A stretch of DNA of 64,000 bases from DASVFB01 sp963766345. Its GTDB lineage: Bacteria > Actinomycetota > Thermoleophilia > Gaiellales > Gaiellaceae. Location: positions 1 to 64,000 of the forward strand of contig CAVXZL010000013.1 of NCBI GenBank assembly GCA_963766345.1, given 5' to 3'. The notes beneath the pieces were generated by a model. It had not been told where the DNA came from and searched no databases. It saw nothing but the letters and a program-made list of their open reading frames with translations. This document shows positions 48,252 to 57,535 of this stretch, in pieces (within the stretch, counting starts at the first letter, position 1; each line of letters opens with the position of its first letter). A program made the translations under genes and the position numbers.

Positions 48252-49807
48252 GCGTCATCACGTCGCAGGCGCAACGCGACGACGCCTTCGCCGCGCGGCA
48301 CGAGCGGATGGCGGAGCTCGTGGCGGAGCTGCGCGAACGGACGGCGCTCGTCGCGCAGGGCGGCGGTGAGCGGGCACTGGCCCGGCACCGCGAGCGCGGC
48401 AAGCTGACGGCGCGCGAGCGAATCGACCGGCTGATCGATCCCGACTCGGCGTTCCTCGAGCTGAACGCGCTGGCCGCGTGGGACATGTACGAGGGACAGG
48501 CGCCGGGTGCGGGAATCGTCACGGGCATCGGCGCCGTCGAGGGTCGCGAGTGCGTGATCGTCGCGAACGACGCGACGGTCAAGGGCGGCTCGTACTTCCC
48601 GCTCACGGTGAAGAAGCACCTGCGCGCGCAGGAGGTGGCCGCGCAGAACCACCTGCCGTGCCTGTACCTCGTGGACTCCGGCGGAGCGTTCCTGCCCCTC
48701 CAGGCCGAGGTCTTTCCGGACCGCGACCACTTCGGACGGATCTTCTTCAACCAGGCGCAGATGTCGGCACAGGGCATCCCGCAGATCGCGGCCGTCATGG
48801 GCTCGTGCACGGCCGGCGGCGCGTACGTCCCGGCGATGAGCGACGAGACGATCATCGTCCGCGGCACGGGCACGATCTTCATCGGCGGGCCGCCGCTCGT
48901 GAAGGCCGCGACCGGGCAGGACGTGTCCGCGGAAGAGCTGGGCGGCGCGGACGTGCACACGCGCCAGAGCGGCGTTGCGGACCACTATGCGACCTCAGAC
49001 GAGCACGCGCTTGCGATCGCGCGGCGCGTCGTCGCGAACTTGGCCTTGTCTAGACAAGGCCAACCGTGGGCGATCGCGCGCCCGGAGCCGCCCGTTTCGG
49101 ACCCCTCCGAGCTCTACGGGCTCGTCCCGGAGGACTTCCGTCACCAGATCGACGCACGTGAGCTGATCGCGCGCATCGTCGACGGCTCGCGCCTCGACGA
49201 GTTCAAGGCGCTCTACGGCGAGACGCTCGTCTGCGGCTGGGCGCGGATCGAGGGCTTCCCGGTCGGGATCCTCGCGAACAACGGCGTGCTCTTTGCCGAG
49301 TCCGCCCAGAAGGGCGCGCACTTCATCGAGCTCGCGTGCAAGCGGAAGGTGCCGCTCGTCTTCCTGCAGAACATCACGGGATTCATGGTCGGCAAGGAGT
49401 ACGAGGCAGGCGGGATCGCGCGCGACGGCGCCAAGCTCGTGATGGCCGTGGCGAACGCGCAGGTGCCGAAGTTCACCGTCGTCACCGGCGGCTCGTTCGG
49501 CGCCGGCAACTACGCGATGTGCGGCCGCGCCTACGAGCCGCGCCAGCTCTGGATGTGGCCGAACGCGCGGATCTCCGTGATGGGCGGAGACCAGGCCGCG
49601 ACGGTGCTGTCGATGGTCGGCGACACCGATCCCGAGGAGATCCGGGCCAAGTACGAGGAGGAGGGCAGCCCGTACTACTCGACCGCGCGCCTCTGGGACG
49701 ACGGGATCATCGACCCGCTCGACACGCGGCGGGTGCTCGCGCTCGGCATCTCGGCCGCGCTGAACGCGCCGATTCCCGAGACGACCTTCGGCATCTTCCG
49801 GATGTAG
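48248..49807 (+). CDS. mccB: Methylcrotonyl-CoA carboxylase beta (carboxyltransferase) subunit
   Basis: The 519-residue protein has the two crotonase-like carboxyltransferase halves, with RHRERGKLTARERIDRLIDP, NDATVKGGSYFPLTVKKHLR, YLVDSGGAFLPLQAEVFPDR, GSCTAGGAYVPAMSDE and NITGFMVGKEYEAGGIARDG. This fits MccB/LiuB, which carboxylates 3-methylcrotonyl-CoA in leucine degradation. It overlaps malQ by four bases (GTGA). A perfect 24-bp palindrome at 49040-49063 is embedded in the frame, encoding LALSRQGQ. mccA lies about 4.6 kb downstream. Confidence 0.9.
   Translation: MSVITSQAQRDDAFAARHERMAELVAELRERTALVAQGGGERALARHRERGKLTARERIDRLIDPDSAFLELNALAAWDMYEGQAPGAGIVTGIGAVEGRECVIVANDATVKGGSYFPLTVKKHLRAQEVAAQNHLPCLYLVDSGGAFLPLQAEVFPDRDHFGRIFFNQAQMSAQGIPQIAAVMGSCTAGGAYVPAMSDETIIVRGTGTIFIGGPPLVKAATGQDVSAEELGGADVHTRQSGVADHYATSDEHALAIARRVVANLALSRQGQPWAIARPEPPVSDPSELYGLVPEDFRHQIDARELIARIVDGSRLDEFKALYGETLVCGWARIEGFPVGILANNGVLFAESAQKGAHFIELACKRKVPLVFLQNITGFMVGKEYEAGGIARDGAKLVMAVANAQVPKFTVVTGGSFGAGNYAMCGRAYEPRQLWMWPNARISVMGGDQAATVLSMVGDTDPEEIRAKYEEEGSPYYSTARLWDDGIIDPLDTRRVLALGISAALNAPIPETTFGIFRM
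49040..49063. repeat. Perfect 24-bp palindrome inside mccB
   Basis: The 12-base half TTGGCCTTGTCT is followed exactly by its inverse complement. It stays in frame and encodes a stretch between the two carboxyltransferase halves. It looks like an inserted palindromic repeat element rather than selected coding sequence. Confidence 0.7.
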
Positions 49808-49809
49808 CG

Positions 49810-50037
49810 ATGTGGCCCTTCCGCCGGCGGCGCAAGGAGCAGTCGCAGCCGATCGGCGAGGCGGAGGCGTACGAACGCTCCTACGGCGAGCGCTCGCAAG
49901 ACGTGCGGACGTTCAAGCTCCCGCCGCGACGGCCGCGGGACAAGAAGGTGCTCGAGTCCGGCGAGGTGCTGCGGCGGGCGTTCCTCGAACGGCTCGAGCA
50001 ACGGCAGCGCGGCGACCGGAAGGACCGAGACGGTTAG
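49810..50037 (+). CDS. Small basic protein (75 aa), unknown
   Basis: The product reads MWPFRRRRKEQSQPIGEAEA, then YERSYGERSQDVRTFKLPPR and RDKKVLESGEVLRRAFLERL. It is rich in Arg, Lys and Glu and is probably cytoplasmic, with a helical C-terminus. It starts 2 bp after the mccB stop, so it is probably part of that transcript. No family is recognised. Confidence 0.6.
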   Translation: MWPFRRRRKEQSQPIGEAEAYERSYGERSQDVRTFKLPPRRPRDKKVLESGEVLRRAFLERLEQRQRGDRKDRDG

Positions 50038-50046
50038 ATTCTCCTC

Positions 50047-50211
50047 ATGGCGACGCACACGTTCGAACTGACCGACGACGAGCTGCAGCTCCTCCGCGCC
50101 GCGCTGCATTCGTATCTCGACGACTTCGGGCACGACGAGGCCGACGTCCTGCGAAGGATCAAGCAGCTCATGGCGAAGCTGCCGCCTCAGACGGGCGATG
50201 CCGCGGCCTAG
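50047..50211 (+). CDS. Small helical protein (54 aa), unknown
   Basis: The product reads MATHTFELTDDELQLLRAAL, then HSYLDDFGHDEADVLRRIKQ and LMAKLPPQTG. The pattern ELTDDELQLLRAAL-YLDDFGHDEADVLRRIK suggests a small conserved helical hairpin. TAGATT ends 6 nt before the ATG and overlaps the upstream stop codon, so the gene may also have its own leaderless promoter. The function is unknown. Confidence 0.65.
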   Translation: MATHTFELTDDELQLLRAALHSYLDDFGHDEADVLRRIKQLMAKLPPQTGDAAA

Positions 50212-50222
50212 CCGAGGTTGGA

Positions 50223-50630
50223 CTAGCAGAGGTTGAACGCGGTGACCATGCCGGTCGTGCCCGCGTCGCCTGCGTGACCGAGGAACGTCGTGATCCCGAG
50301 CGGCTGCTCGGCCGTCGTCAGCAGCGGGTAGTGAGTCGTCCTCGTCCCACGCCAGGAAGACGATCGTGTCGCCAGCGATGTAGTTCGTCGACGAGAGGAT
50401 TCGCGAACCACGACTGGAGCACGCGTCGCCCGTCGCGACCGAGCAGTCGTGCGTGTCGTTGCAGAGGTTCGGCGTGACGAACGAGAAGGCGGGAAGGTCG
50501 CGTTCGCGAGATCGCTCAGGAAGTTTCCGCCCGACCTCGTCCCCATCGGGACGTCCCACACCGACGAGAGGTCGAACTTCAGGTAGCTGCGCTGAACCGG
50601 CTTTGCGTCGACCTGGAGCTTGACGAGCAC
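50223..50630 (-). pseudogene. Broken phosphoesterase-like gene
   Basis: Pieces in several frames match the C-terminal half of secreted phosphoesterases (phospholipase C/acid phosphatase type): GGNFLSDLANATFPP, then in another frame FSFVTPNLCNDTHDCSVATG and STNYIAGDTIVFLAWDEDDS, then QPLGITTFLGHAGDAGTTGM. The first 30 residues (VKLQVDAKPVQRSYLKFDLS) look instead like a DNRLRE-type domain. The N-terminal catalytic half is missing. It may be a real remnant fused to another gene, with extra indels as in the surrounding region. Confidence 0.5.
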
Positions 50631-50669
50631 GACCCCCGACCCAGCGTGCGCGACGCACCGAGCCGGTCC

Positions 50670-51719
50670 TCAGAGGACGAGCTCCTCGGGGAACACTTCG
50701 TCGCCTGCGAAACGCTCGAGCCGGTACGGCGTCAGGTCGAACGTCGGCTCCAGCTCGAGCAGCTCCTCGGCGACCGCGCGGCCCACCGCCGGCGACTGCA
50801 TGAACCCGTGGCCGCTGAAGCCCGCGGCGACGTACACGTCGTCGCGGATCGGGCCGATGATCGGGTGCGCGTCCGGCGTCATGTCGTACAGGCCTGCCCA
50901 CGCGCGTCCGACTGGCGCGGCTGCGGCGGACGGATAGCGCTCGGCGAGTCGCGCGCGCACGTCGTCCACGAGCGCCTGGTCGACGACCTCGTCCAGCGAC
51001 CAGCGCGCGGTCGGCTCGCGCATCGCCAGCCGCAGGAACGCGTCGCGCCGGCGGAAATGGAAGGTCGTCTCCTCCTCGACGACCATCGGCAGCGTCTCCG
51101 GGAGGCCGTCCACCGGACCGACGTCGACGAGCTGCCGGACGAGCGGGCGGATCGGCAGCCGGCAGGAGAAGCGGCGAGCGCCGGGCCGCACGCGACCACG
51201 AGCACGTCGCCCTCGACCTCGCGCGCGTCGGTGTGCTCGCGTACGTCTACTCCGCGCTCGGCTGCGCGACGCACGAGCTCGCGCGCAGTCGCGGGCGGGC
51301 TCGCGACGCCGTCCTCGCGGCAGATCACCGCGCCGAGCACGTCGTCAACACGCAGCCCGGCGAACTCGGCCGCGTCGACGTCCTCGACCGGCAACGCCGA
51401 GCCCGCGCTGCAGCTCCGCGCGCGCTCTCGCAACCGCGCGAGCCCCACCTCGGTCGTCGCGAGGAACAGGTAGCCGACCTGGAGGAAGAACGGCGCGCCG
51501 AGCTCGCTGAAGAAGGCGATCGACGCCTGGGCGAGCCGCACCTCCGCCGCGGTCGAGAACTGCTGCCGCACGCCGCCCATCGCCTTGCCGGTCGCGCCCG
51601 ACGCGACCTCGCCCGATGTCGCAGAGCACGACGTCGTCCGCGCCGAGGAGCGCAAGGTGGTACGCGATCGACGCGCCCATGGCGCCCGCGCCCGCTACGA
51701 CAATTCGCCGTCGAGCCAT
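50670..51719 (-). pseudogene. FAD-dependent amino-acid oxidase-like gene, frameshifted
   Basis: The N-terminus is a Rossmann FAD site (RRRIVVAGAGAMGASIAYHL). It continues in another frame with SGEVASGATGKAMGGVRQQF and LGAPFFLQVGYLFLATTEVG, and then a third with GRAWAGLYDMTPDAHPIIGP and VYVAAGFSGHGFMQSPAVGR. This is the DadA/sarcosine-oxidase-like family. Breaks lie near 51610 and 51170. The family match is continuous across the breaks, so the gene is probably functional in the organism. It overlaps the dapA-like gene by 25 bp. Confidence 0.7.
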
Positions 51720-52515
51720 GCGTCCAGCTCCTTCCGTTCCTCCGCCGTGAGCGCGCGCAGCGGCGCCCGCACGTCCTCGCGCATCGGCACGCCGCGGCGC
51801 GCCACGATGCGCTTGAGCGCGGCGTGCCGCGGAAAGCGCTCGATCGCCTCGCGGATCTCCTGCAAGCGCGGATCGACGGCGACGACTTTCTCCGGCAGAG
51901 CGCTCGCGAGTGCCGAGACCGCGCCGACGGCGCCGTGCTCGAGACCTTGCGCGATCAGCGACTCCGGCCCGACGAACACGTCGAGCCCCTCGAGCAGGTA
52001 CGGCCGAAAAGCGTCCCACGGCGAGTCGGAGACCTTCATGCCCGACGAGGTTCGGCGCATGCTCGCGCAAGCGCTCGATCAGCTCGCGGCGGCACCGCGT
52101 AACCGCTCGCGCGCGCGAACTCGTAGACGTAGAACGGCAGCGGGTCGCACGCGCGTGCCGCCGCCTCGAAGTGCGCGAGCAGCGCGCGGTCGTCGAGCTG
52201 GAAGTACGGCGGCGCGATGACCGCGACGCCGGCAGCCTGCCGCTTCGCCGCGTGCGCGGCCAGCTCGACCGTCGCGAGCGTCGTCTGCGCGCCGCAGTTG
52301 ACGATCACCTCGAGCGGGCCGTCGAGGAACAGCTCGGTCGCGCGCATCCGCTCGTCCGGCGCGAGAGCAGGATCCCCTCGCCGGTCGTGCCGAGCGCGAG
52401 GATGCCGTCGAGCCCGCCGCGGTGGAGGAAGTCGAGGTACGGCGCGAACGCGTCCTCGTCGAGCGCGACCGCCGTCGCGGAGCGGCGTCAGCGCCGCTGC
52501 GTACATCTTCGCCAT
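51695..52515 (-). pseudogene. Dihydrodipicolinate synthase/N-acetylneuraminate lyase family, frameshifted
   Basis: Joining frames gives MAKMYAAALTPLRDGG, VALDEDAFAPYLDFLHRGGL, DGILALGTTGEGILL, APDERMRATELFLDGPLEVI, AGVAVIAPPYFQLDDRALLA and FYVYEFARASGYAVPP, then GLDVFVGPESLIAQGLEHGA. The GTTGEG motif and the Y of YVYEF are class I aldolase features; the Schiff-base lysine region lies across a break. Breaks are near 52485, 52372 and 52085. The substrate is uncertain. TAAGGT lies 7 nt before the ATG. Confidence 0.7.
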
Positions 52516-52539
52516 CGGCACTACCTTAAGCTGAGACTC

Positions 52540-53286
52540 GTGGCCGGGCTCCGGATCGAACGCGACGGCGGCGTCCTGCGCGTCACGCTGGCGAAGCCCG
52601 AGCGGCGGAACGCCTTCGACGCGGCGCTGATCGCCGAGCTGCACGAGGCATTCCGCGACGTGGGCGACGCGCGCGTCGTCGTGCTCGCCGGCGACGGGCC
52701 GAGCTTCTGCGCCGGCGCGGACGTCGAGTGGCAGCGCGCGTCGATCGACCTCAGCTTCGACGAAAACGTCGAAGACGCGCGGCGGCTCTACCGATGATGG
52801 AGGCGGTCGACTCGTGCCCGGCGCCGCTCGTCGCGCGCGTGCAGGGCTTCGCGCTCGGCGGCGGCTCCGGGCTCGTCGCGTGCGCGGACATCGTGGTCGC
52901 CGCGCCCGACGCGACGTTCGGCTTCACGGAGGTGCGGCTCGGGATCATCCCCGCGGTGATCTCGCCGTTCGTGTTCGCGAAGATCGGGACCGGCGCAGCG
53001 CGGCGCTTCTTCCTCACGGGCGAGCGCTTCGACGCGGAGACCGCGCTGCGGATCGGGCTCGTCCACGAGCTCGCAGACGACCTCGACGCGGCGGTCGAGC
53101 GCTTCGTCGGCGGAGCTGCTCAGGTCGGGGCCGGAGGCGACGCGAGCGGCGAAACGGCTGGCGCGAGAACACCCGTCCGACGGCGAGGAGCTCGCGCGGA
53201 TCGCAGCGGCGCTGCGCTCCGGCGCCGAGGGACAGGACGGTCTGCGCGCGTTCCTCGAGAAGCGCGCGCCCAGCTGGCTGGCTTGA
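52540..53286 (+). pseudogene. Enoyl-CoA hydratase (crotonase) family, frameshifted
   Basis: The frame starts LRIERDGGVLRVTLAKPERR with NAFDAALIAELHEAF and GPSFCAGADVEWQR. It breaks near 52793 (one base missing in CTCTACCGATGATGG). It continues MMEAVDSCPAPLVARVQGFA and LGGGSGLVACADIVVAAPDA, breaks again near 53110, and ends with SGAEGQDGLRAFLEKRAPSW. Beside mccB and mccA it is best explained as 3-methylglutaconyl-CoA hydratase (LiuC-like) of leucine degradation. The exact substrate is inferred from context. Confidence 0.75.
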
Positions 53287-54422
53287 AGCGGCTGCTGTTC
53301 CTCGTCGGCGCCATCGTCCTCGTCGACACGATGTTCTACGCGGCGCTGACGCCGCTGCTTCCGCACTACGCGCAGGAGCTCGGGCTCGGAAGGGCGGCGC
53401 CGGCGTGCTCGCAGGCGCGTACGCGCTCGGCGCCTTCGCCGGCGGAGTCCCGGCGGGCATGCTCGCGACGCGCTTCGGCGTCAAGCCGACGATCCTGATC
53501 GGGCTCGGCGGCATGACGTGACCACGGCGCTCTTCGGCTTCGCCGACAGCGTCTGGCTGCTCGACACGGCGCGTTTCCTGCAGGGCGTCTCGAGCGCGTG
53601 CTCGTGGACCGCCGGGCTCGCGTGGCTGATCGCCGACGCGCCGGCGAGTCGCGCGGAAGCTGATCGGAAGCGCGATGGGCGTCGCGATCTTCGGCGCGAT
53701 GCTCGGGCCGGTGATCGGCGGGATCGCGTCGGTGACCGGCACCGAGGCGACATTCGGCGGCGTCGCGCTGCCTCGGCCTCGTGCTCGCCGCTGGCCGCGG
53801 TCGCGACGTCGTCGCGCCGACCCGAGCGGCGCCGCAACCGGTCTCGCTGCTCGTTCGGCGCGCTGCGCGAGCAGCCGAATGCTCGCGAGCGTCTGGTTCG
53901 TCGCGCTGCCCGCGATCTCGTTCGGCGCGCTCGGCGTCCTCGGCCCGCTGCGGATGCACGAGCTCGGGCTCGGCGCCGTCGCGATCGGCGCCGTCTGGCT
54001 CGTCGGCGCCGGCTTCGAAGCGACGTCCGCGCCGATGGTCGGGCAGATCTCGGATCGGCACGGTCCGCTCGTGCCGCTCGCGGCGGCGGCTCGGCGCCGG
54101 AGTGGTCTTCGTGCTGTTCCCGGCCCTGGACGCCGAGTGGTGGCTCTCGTGCCGCGGCGATCATCGCGTGCAGCTTCGCGCTCGGCACCTTCTGGGCGAC
54201 CGGCGATGTCGATGACGTCGGACGAGGCCGAGACGCTCGGGCTCGACTACGCATTCGCGTTCGCGCTCATCAACCTCGCCTGGGCGCCGGGGCAGGTCGG
54301 CGGGCGCCGCGGGCGGCGGCGCGCTCGCGGAACGGACGTCCGACGCCGTGGCCTATCTCGCGCTCGCGGCGCTGTTCGCCCTTACGCTTGCCGCGCTGTG
54401 GAGATCCACAAGCTCCTCGTAG
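53283..54422 (+). pseudogene. MFS transporter, multiply frameshifted
   Basis: Twelve-helix MFS segments are readable across frames: KRLLFLVGAIVLVDTMFYAA, GVLAGAYALGAFAGGVPAGM with LATRFGVKPTILIGLGG, TARFLQGVSSACSWTAGLAW, FGAMLGPVIGGIASV, RMLASVWFVALPAISFGALG and LDYAFAFALINLAWAPGQVG. Breaks occur about every 100-150 bp. TTG 53283 overlaps the hydratase stop as TTGA. The last helix overlaps the mccA start by 25 bp. Confidence 0.7.
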
Positions 54423-56007
54423 CCAACCGCGGCGAGATCGCGCTCCGCATCTTCCGCACGTGCCGCGAGCTCGGCATCGCGACCGTCGCCGTCGTCGCGC
54501 CGGACGATCGAGGGTCGCTGCACGCGCGCCGGCGGACGAGACGGTCGAGATCGCGAGCTACCTCCTCTCGGAGGAGCAATCCGCGCAGCGAAGCATCCGG
54601 CGCCGACGCGATCCACCCCGGCTACGGCTTCCTCGCCGAGAACGCGGACTTCGCCGCGGCCGTGCGGCGGCGGAGCTGGTCTGGGTCGGCCCGCCGCCGG
54701 AGGCACTGCGCGCCGGCGGCGACAAGCTCGAGGCGAAGCGGGTCGCGCGCGAGGCGGGCGTTCCCGTCGTCGCCGACGGGCGAGCCGGACGAGGTCGGCT
54801 TCCCGCTGCTCGTCAAGGCGGCCGCCGGCGGCGGCGGCCGCGGGATGCGAGTCGTGCGCGCGCGCGCGAGCTCGACGACGCGCTCGAGGCCGCGCGCCGC
54901 GAGGCAAAGGCCGCGTTCGGCGACGACCGCGTCTTCTGCGAGCGTACGTCGAGCGGCCGCGCCACGTCGAGATCCAGCTCCTCGCCGACGCGCACGGCAA
55001 GGTCGTCGCGCTCGGCGAGCGCGAATGCTCGATTCAGCGGCGCCATCAGAAGGTGCTCGAAGAGTCGCCTCGCCCGCCTCGACCCGGCGCTGCGCGCCGC
55101 GATCGGCGACGCCGCCGTCGCGCTTCGCGCGCGCGATCGGCTACGAGAGCGCGGGCACGGCCGAGTTCATGCTCGACGGCGCGACTTCTACTTCCTCGAG
55201 CTCAACGGCCGCATCCAGGTCGAGCATCCGGTGACCGAGCTCGTCACGGGCGTCGATCTCGTCGCAGGAGCAGCTGCGCATCGCGTCGCGGCGAACCGCT
55301 CGATCCGGGCGCGATCGCTCGACGGCCACGCGGTCGAGGTCCGCCTGTACGCGGAGGACCCGCGCACGTTCCTGCCGCAGGCCGGCCGCATCGAGCGCCT
55401 GCGCCTGCCCACGGATCCGCGTCGACGCCGGGGTCGACGAGGGCGACGAGGTCGGCATCGCCTACGACCCGCTGATCGCGAAGCTGATCGCGCACGGGCC
55501 GACCCGCGACGACGCGCTCGACCGGCTCGCAGCGGCGCTCGCCGAGACGGAGGTGGAGGGCGTGACGACGAACCTGCCGTTCCTCCGCTGGCTCGTCGCC
55601 ACCCGGCGGTGCGCGCCGGCGAGACGACGACGGCGTTCCTCGTCGAGCACCCGCCGCTCTCTGCGCCGCCGGTCCGGCGCCGCGACGCCGAGTGGCGCGG
55701 CGCCTGGCGGCTCAACCTGCCGCCGCCGCCGCCGGCTGCGCCGCCGGATGTGCGATGCGGCCGCGCACGAGGCGCCTCCGCGCACGGCGGGAGCGACGTC
55801 ACGGCGCCGATGCCGGGCACGGTGATCAAGGTGCTCGTGGCCGAGGCGACGCGCGTGCAGCGCGCGCCAGCCGCTCGCTCGTGCTCGAGGCGATGAAGAT
55901 GGAGACGCCGCTCGACGGCGCCGTACGACGCCATGGTGCGGACGGTGAACGTCGCGGAAGGCGACCGCGTCGCCGGCGGCGCCGTGCTCGTCGAGCTCGA
56001 AGACTAG
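54398..56007 (+). pseudogene. mccA: Biotin carboxylase/BCCP (methylcrotonyl-CoA carboxylase alpha), frameshifted
   Basis: The protein order is clear across frames: EIHKLLVANRGEIALRIFRT, ASGADAIHPGYGFLAENADF, LLVKAAAGGGGRGMRVV (ATP-binding), FYFLELNGRIQVEHPVTELV (catalytic), LDGHAVEVRLYAEDPRTFLP, and the biotin site LEAMKMETPLD near the end. At least a dozen one-base indels interrupt it. At about 537 codons it is a shortened MccA/AccA3-type alpha subunit. With MccB it would form the biotin-dependent carboxylase. Its TAG is shared with the convergent SCP2 gene as CTAG. Confidence 0.8.
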
Positions 56008-56312
56008 AAAAGCTTCTGGAGCTTCATGGCCGCGCCCATGTCGCCCTTGATCTTCAGCTTGCCGGTCATGTACGCGGACGTCGCGTTCTGCTCGCCGCTG
56101 AGAATCCGCTGGAAGTTCTCCTCGCTCGCGGAGATCGTGCAGTCAGCCTCGCCTTCGCCTTCGCGCACGGACACCTTGCCATCCTCGACGGTCACGAACC
56201 ACATGCCGGTGCCGTCGATGTCGAAGACGTAGCTGTTGTTCATGCCGGCGAGCTTCGACGCGTCGGCGCGCGCAGGCAGGCTCTCGAAGAACTCGCGCGT
56301 CGACTCGGCCAT
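56004..56312 (-). CDS. SCP2 sterol-binding domain protein
   Basis: This 102-residue intact protein has the SCP2 pattern: NNSYVFDIDGTGMWFVTVED, EGEADCTISASEENFQRILS, GEQNATSAYMTGKLKIKGDM and GAAMKLQKLF. Such proteins bind lipids or acyl-CoAs in the cytoplasm, which suits the surrounding acyl-CoA genes. TAGGGT lies 7 nt before the ATG, with no ribosome site. It is one of the few unbroken frames in this region, probably because it is short. Confidence 0.85.
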   Translation of the reverse strand: MAESTREFFESLPARADASKLAGMNNSYVFDIDGTGMWFVTVEDGKVSVREGEGEADCTISASEENFQRILSGEQNATSAYMTGKLKIKGDMGAAMKLQKLF

Positions 56313-56325
56313 CGCGCGGACCCTA

Positions 56326-57504
56326 CTACGGGACGGCGATGCCGGGCTCCAGCTCCCGACGCACTCGCGTGGACGGCAGCAGCAGCGTCAAGACGAGCCC
56401 GGCGAGGGGCGCCGCCGCGCACACGTAGAGCGCCGTGCGCAGGTCGACCGCGTCCGCAAGCGCGCCGAGGCCGAGCGCGGCGATGCCGCCGAGCCCGATC
56501 GAGAACCCGATCGACAGTCCGGACGCCAACCCGATCTGACGCGGCAGGTACTCCTGCGACATCACCATCGTCAGGCCGAACGTGCCGACGACGGACACAC
56601 CGGTGAGCGCGAGCGCAGCGCGCCGACGACGCCGCCGACCACGACGAAGACGAGGATCAGCGGCGCGGCCGCGGCGAGCGACGCGATGAGCACGGGCTTC
56701 GTCCGATGCGGTCCGCGAGCGGCCCGACGACGAGCGTGCCGACCCCGCCGACGAGCAGCATCAGCGACAGCAGGTGGTTGCCGTACGCCGCCGAGTGTCC
56801 GAGCGACACCTCCCACAGCGGCACGAAGGTCAGCAGCCCCCACCACGCGAGGCTGCGGAAGCCGATCACCGCGAGCAGGATCGCGAGCGCGCCCGGGCGG
56901 TTCTCGCCGGCGCCCTGCGCTCACGTTGCGCGATCGGGGACGAACGTGCGCAGGTACGGCAGCACCCGGTAGAGCGCCACCGCGATCGCGAGCGGCGGCA
57001 GCGGCGAGAAGGAGTCCGCCGCTCAGCCCGAGCCAGAGGACGAGCGGCGTGGCGACGATCGGGCCGAGCGCGAAGCCGACGTTGCCGCCGATCGAGAACG
57101 CGCTCATCCCGCTCGCGCGTTTGCGTCCGCTCGCGTACGCGGCGAACTTCGATCCTTCCGGGTGGTAGGCGGCCGACGCCGAGGCCCGAGACGACGACGA
57201 GCACGACGACGAGCCAGTACGACGGCGCCGCTGCGGCGAGCGCGATGCCGATGCCGGCGACCGCGACGCCCACCGGCAGAAGCCAGCTCGCGCCGTGCCG
57301 GTCCGACCAGAGCCCGAACGCGGGCTGCACCAGCGACGACGACGTCGCCGAGGCGAGCATCAGCCCGGCAGCCAGCGTGTACGAGAGCGAGAAGCGATCG
57401 GTGAGGAAGGGCAGCAGCGCCGGCAGCGCGCCGTTCGAGAAGTCGGTGCCGAGATGCCCCGCGGCGAGTGCGGACATCGCCCGTTTGTCGATCCCGGCGC
57501 GCAC
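56326..57504 (-). pseudogene. MFS transporter, fosmidomycin-resistance-like, frameshifted
   Basis: Segments across frames read MSALAAGHLGTDFSNGALPA, LLPFLTDRFSLSYTLAAGLM, ATSSSLVQPAFGLWSDRHGA, SAFSIGGNVGFALGPIVATP, MIGFRSLAWWGLLTFVPLWE, VGGVGTLVVGPLADRIG and YLPRQIGLASGLSIGFSIGL. The order fits the Fsr-type MFS family. Breaks lie near 57165, 57005, 56925, 56705 and 56615. GTG 57504 has TAGCGT 6 nt upstream. Confidence 0.7.
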
Positions 57505-57510
57505 GAGGCA

Positions 57511-57526
57511 ACGCTACCGCTAGCAT
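57511..57526. promoter_or_regulatory. Divergent -10 boxes for MFS and leucyl aminopeptidase
   Basis: TAGCGT on the - strand (57511-57516) ends 6 nt before the MFS GTG. TAGCAT on the + strand (57521-57526) ends 9 nt before the pepA ATG. Both genes lack a Shine-Dalgarno, so the 31-bp gap seems to hold two leaderless promoters. Confidence 0.4.
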
Positions 57527-57535
57527 CGCGCGGCG

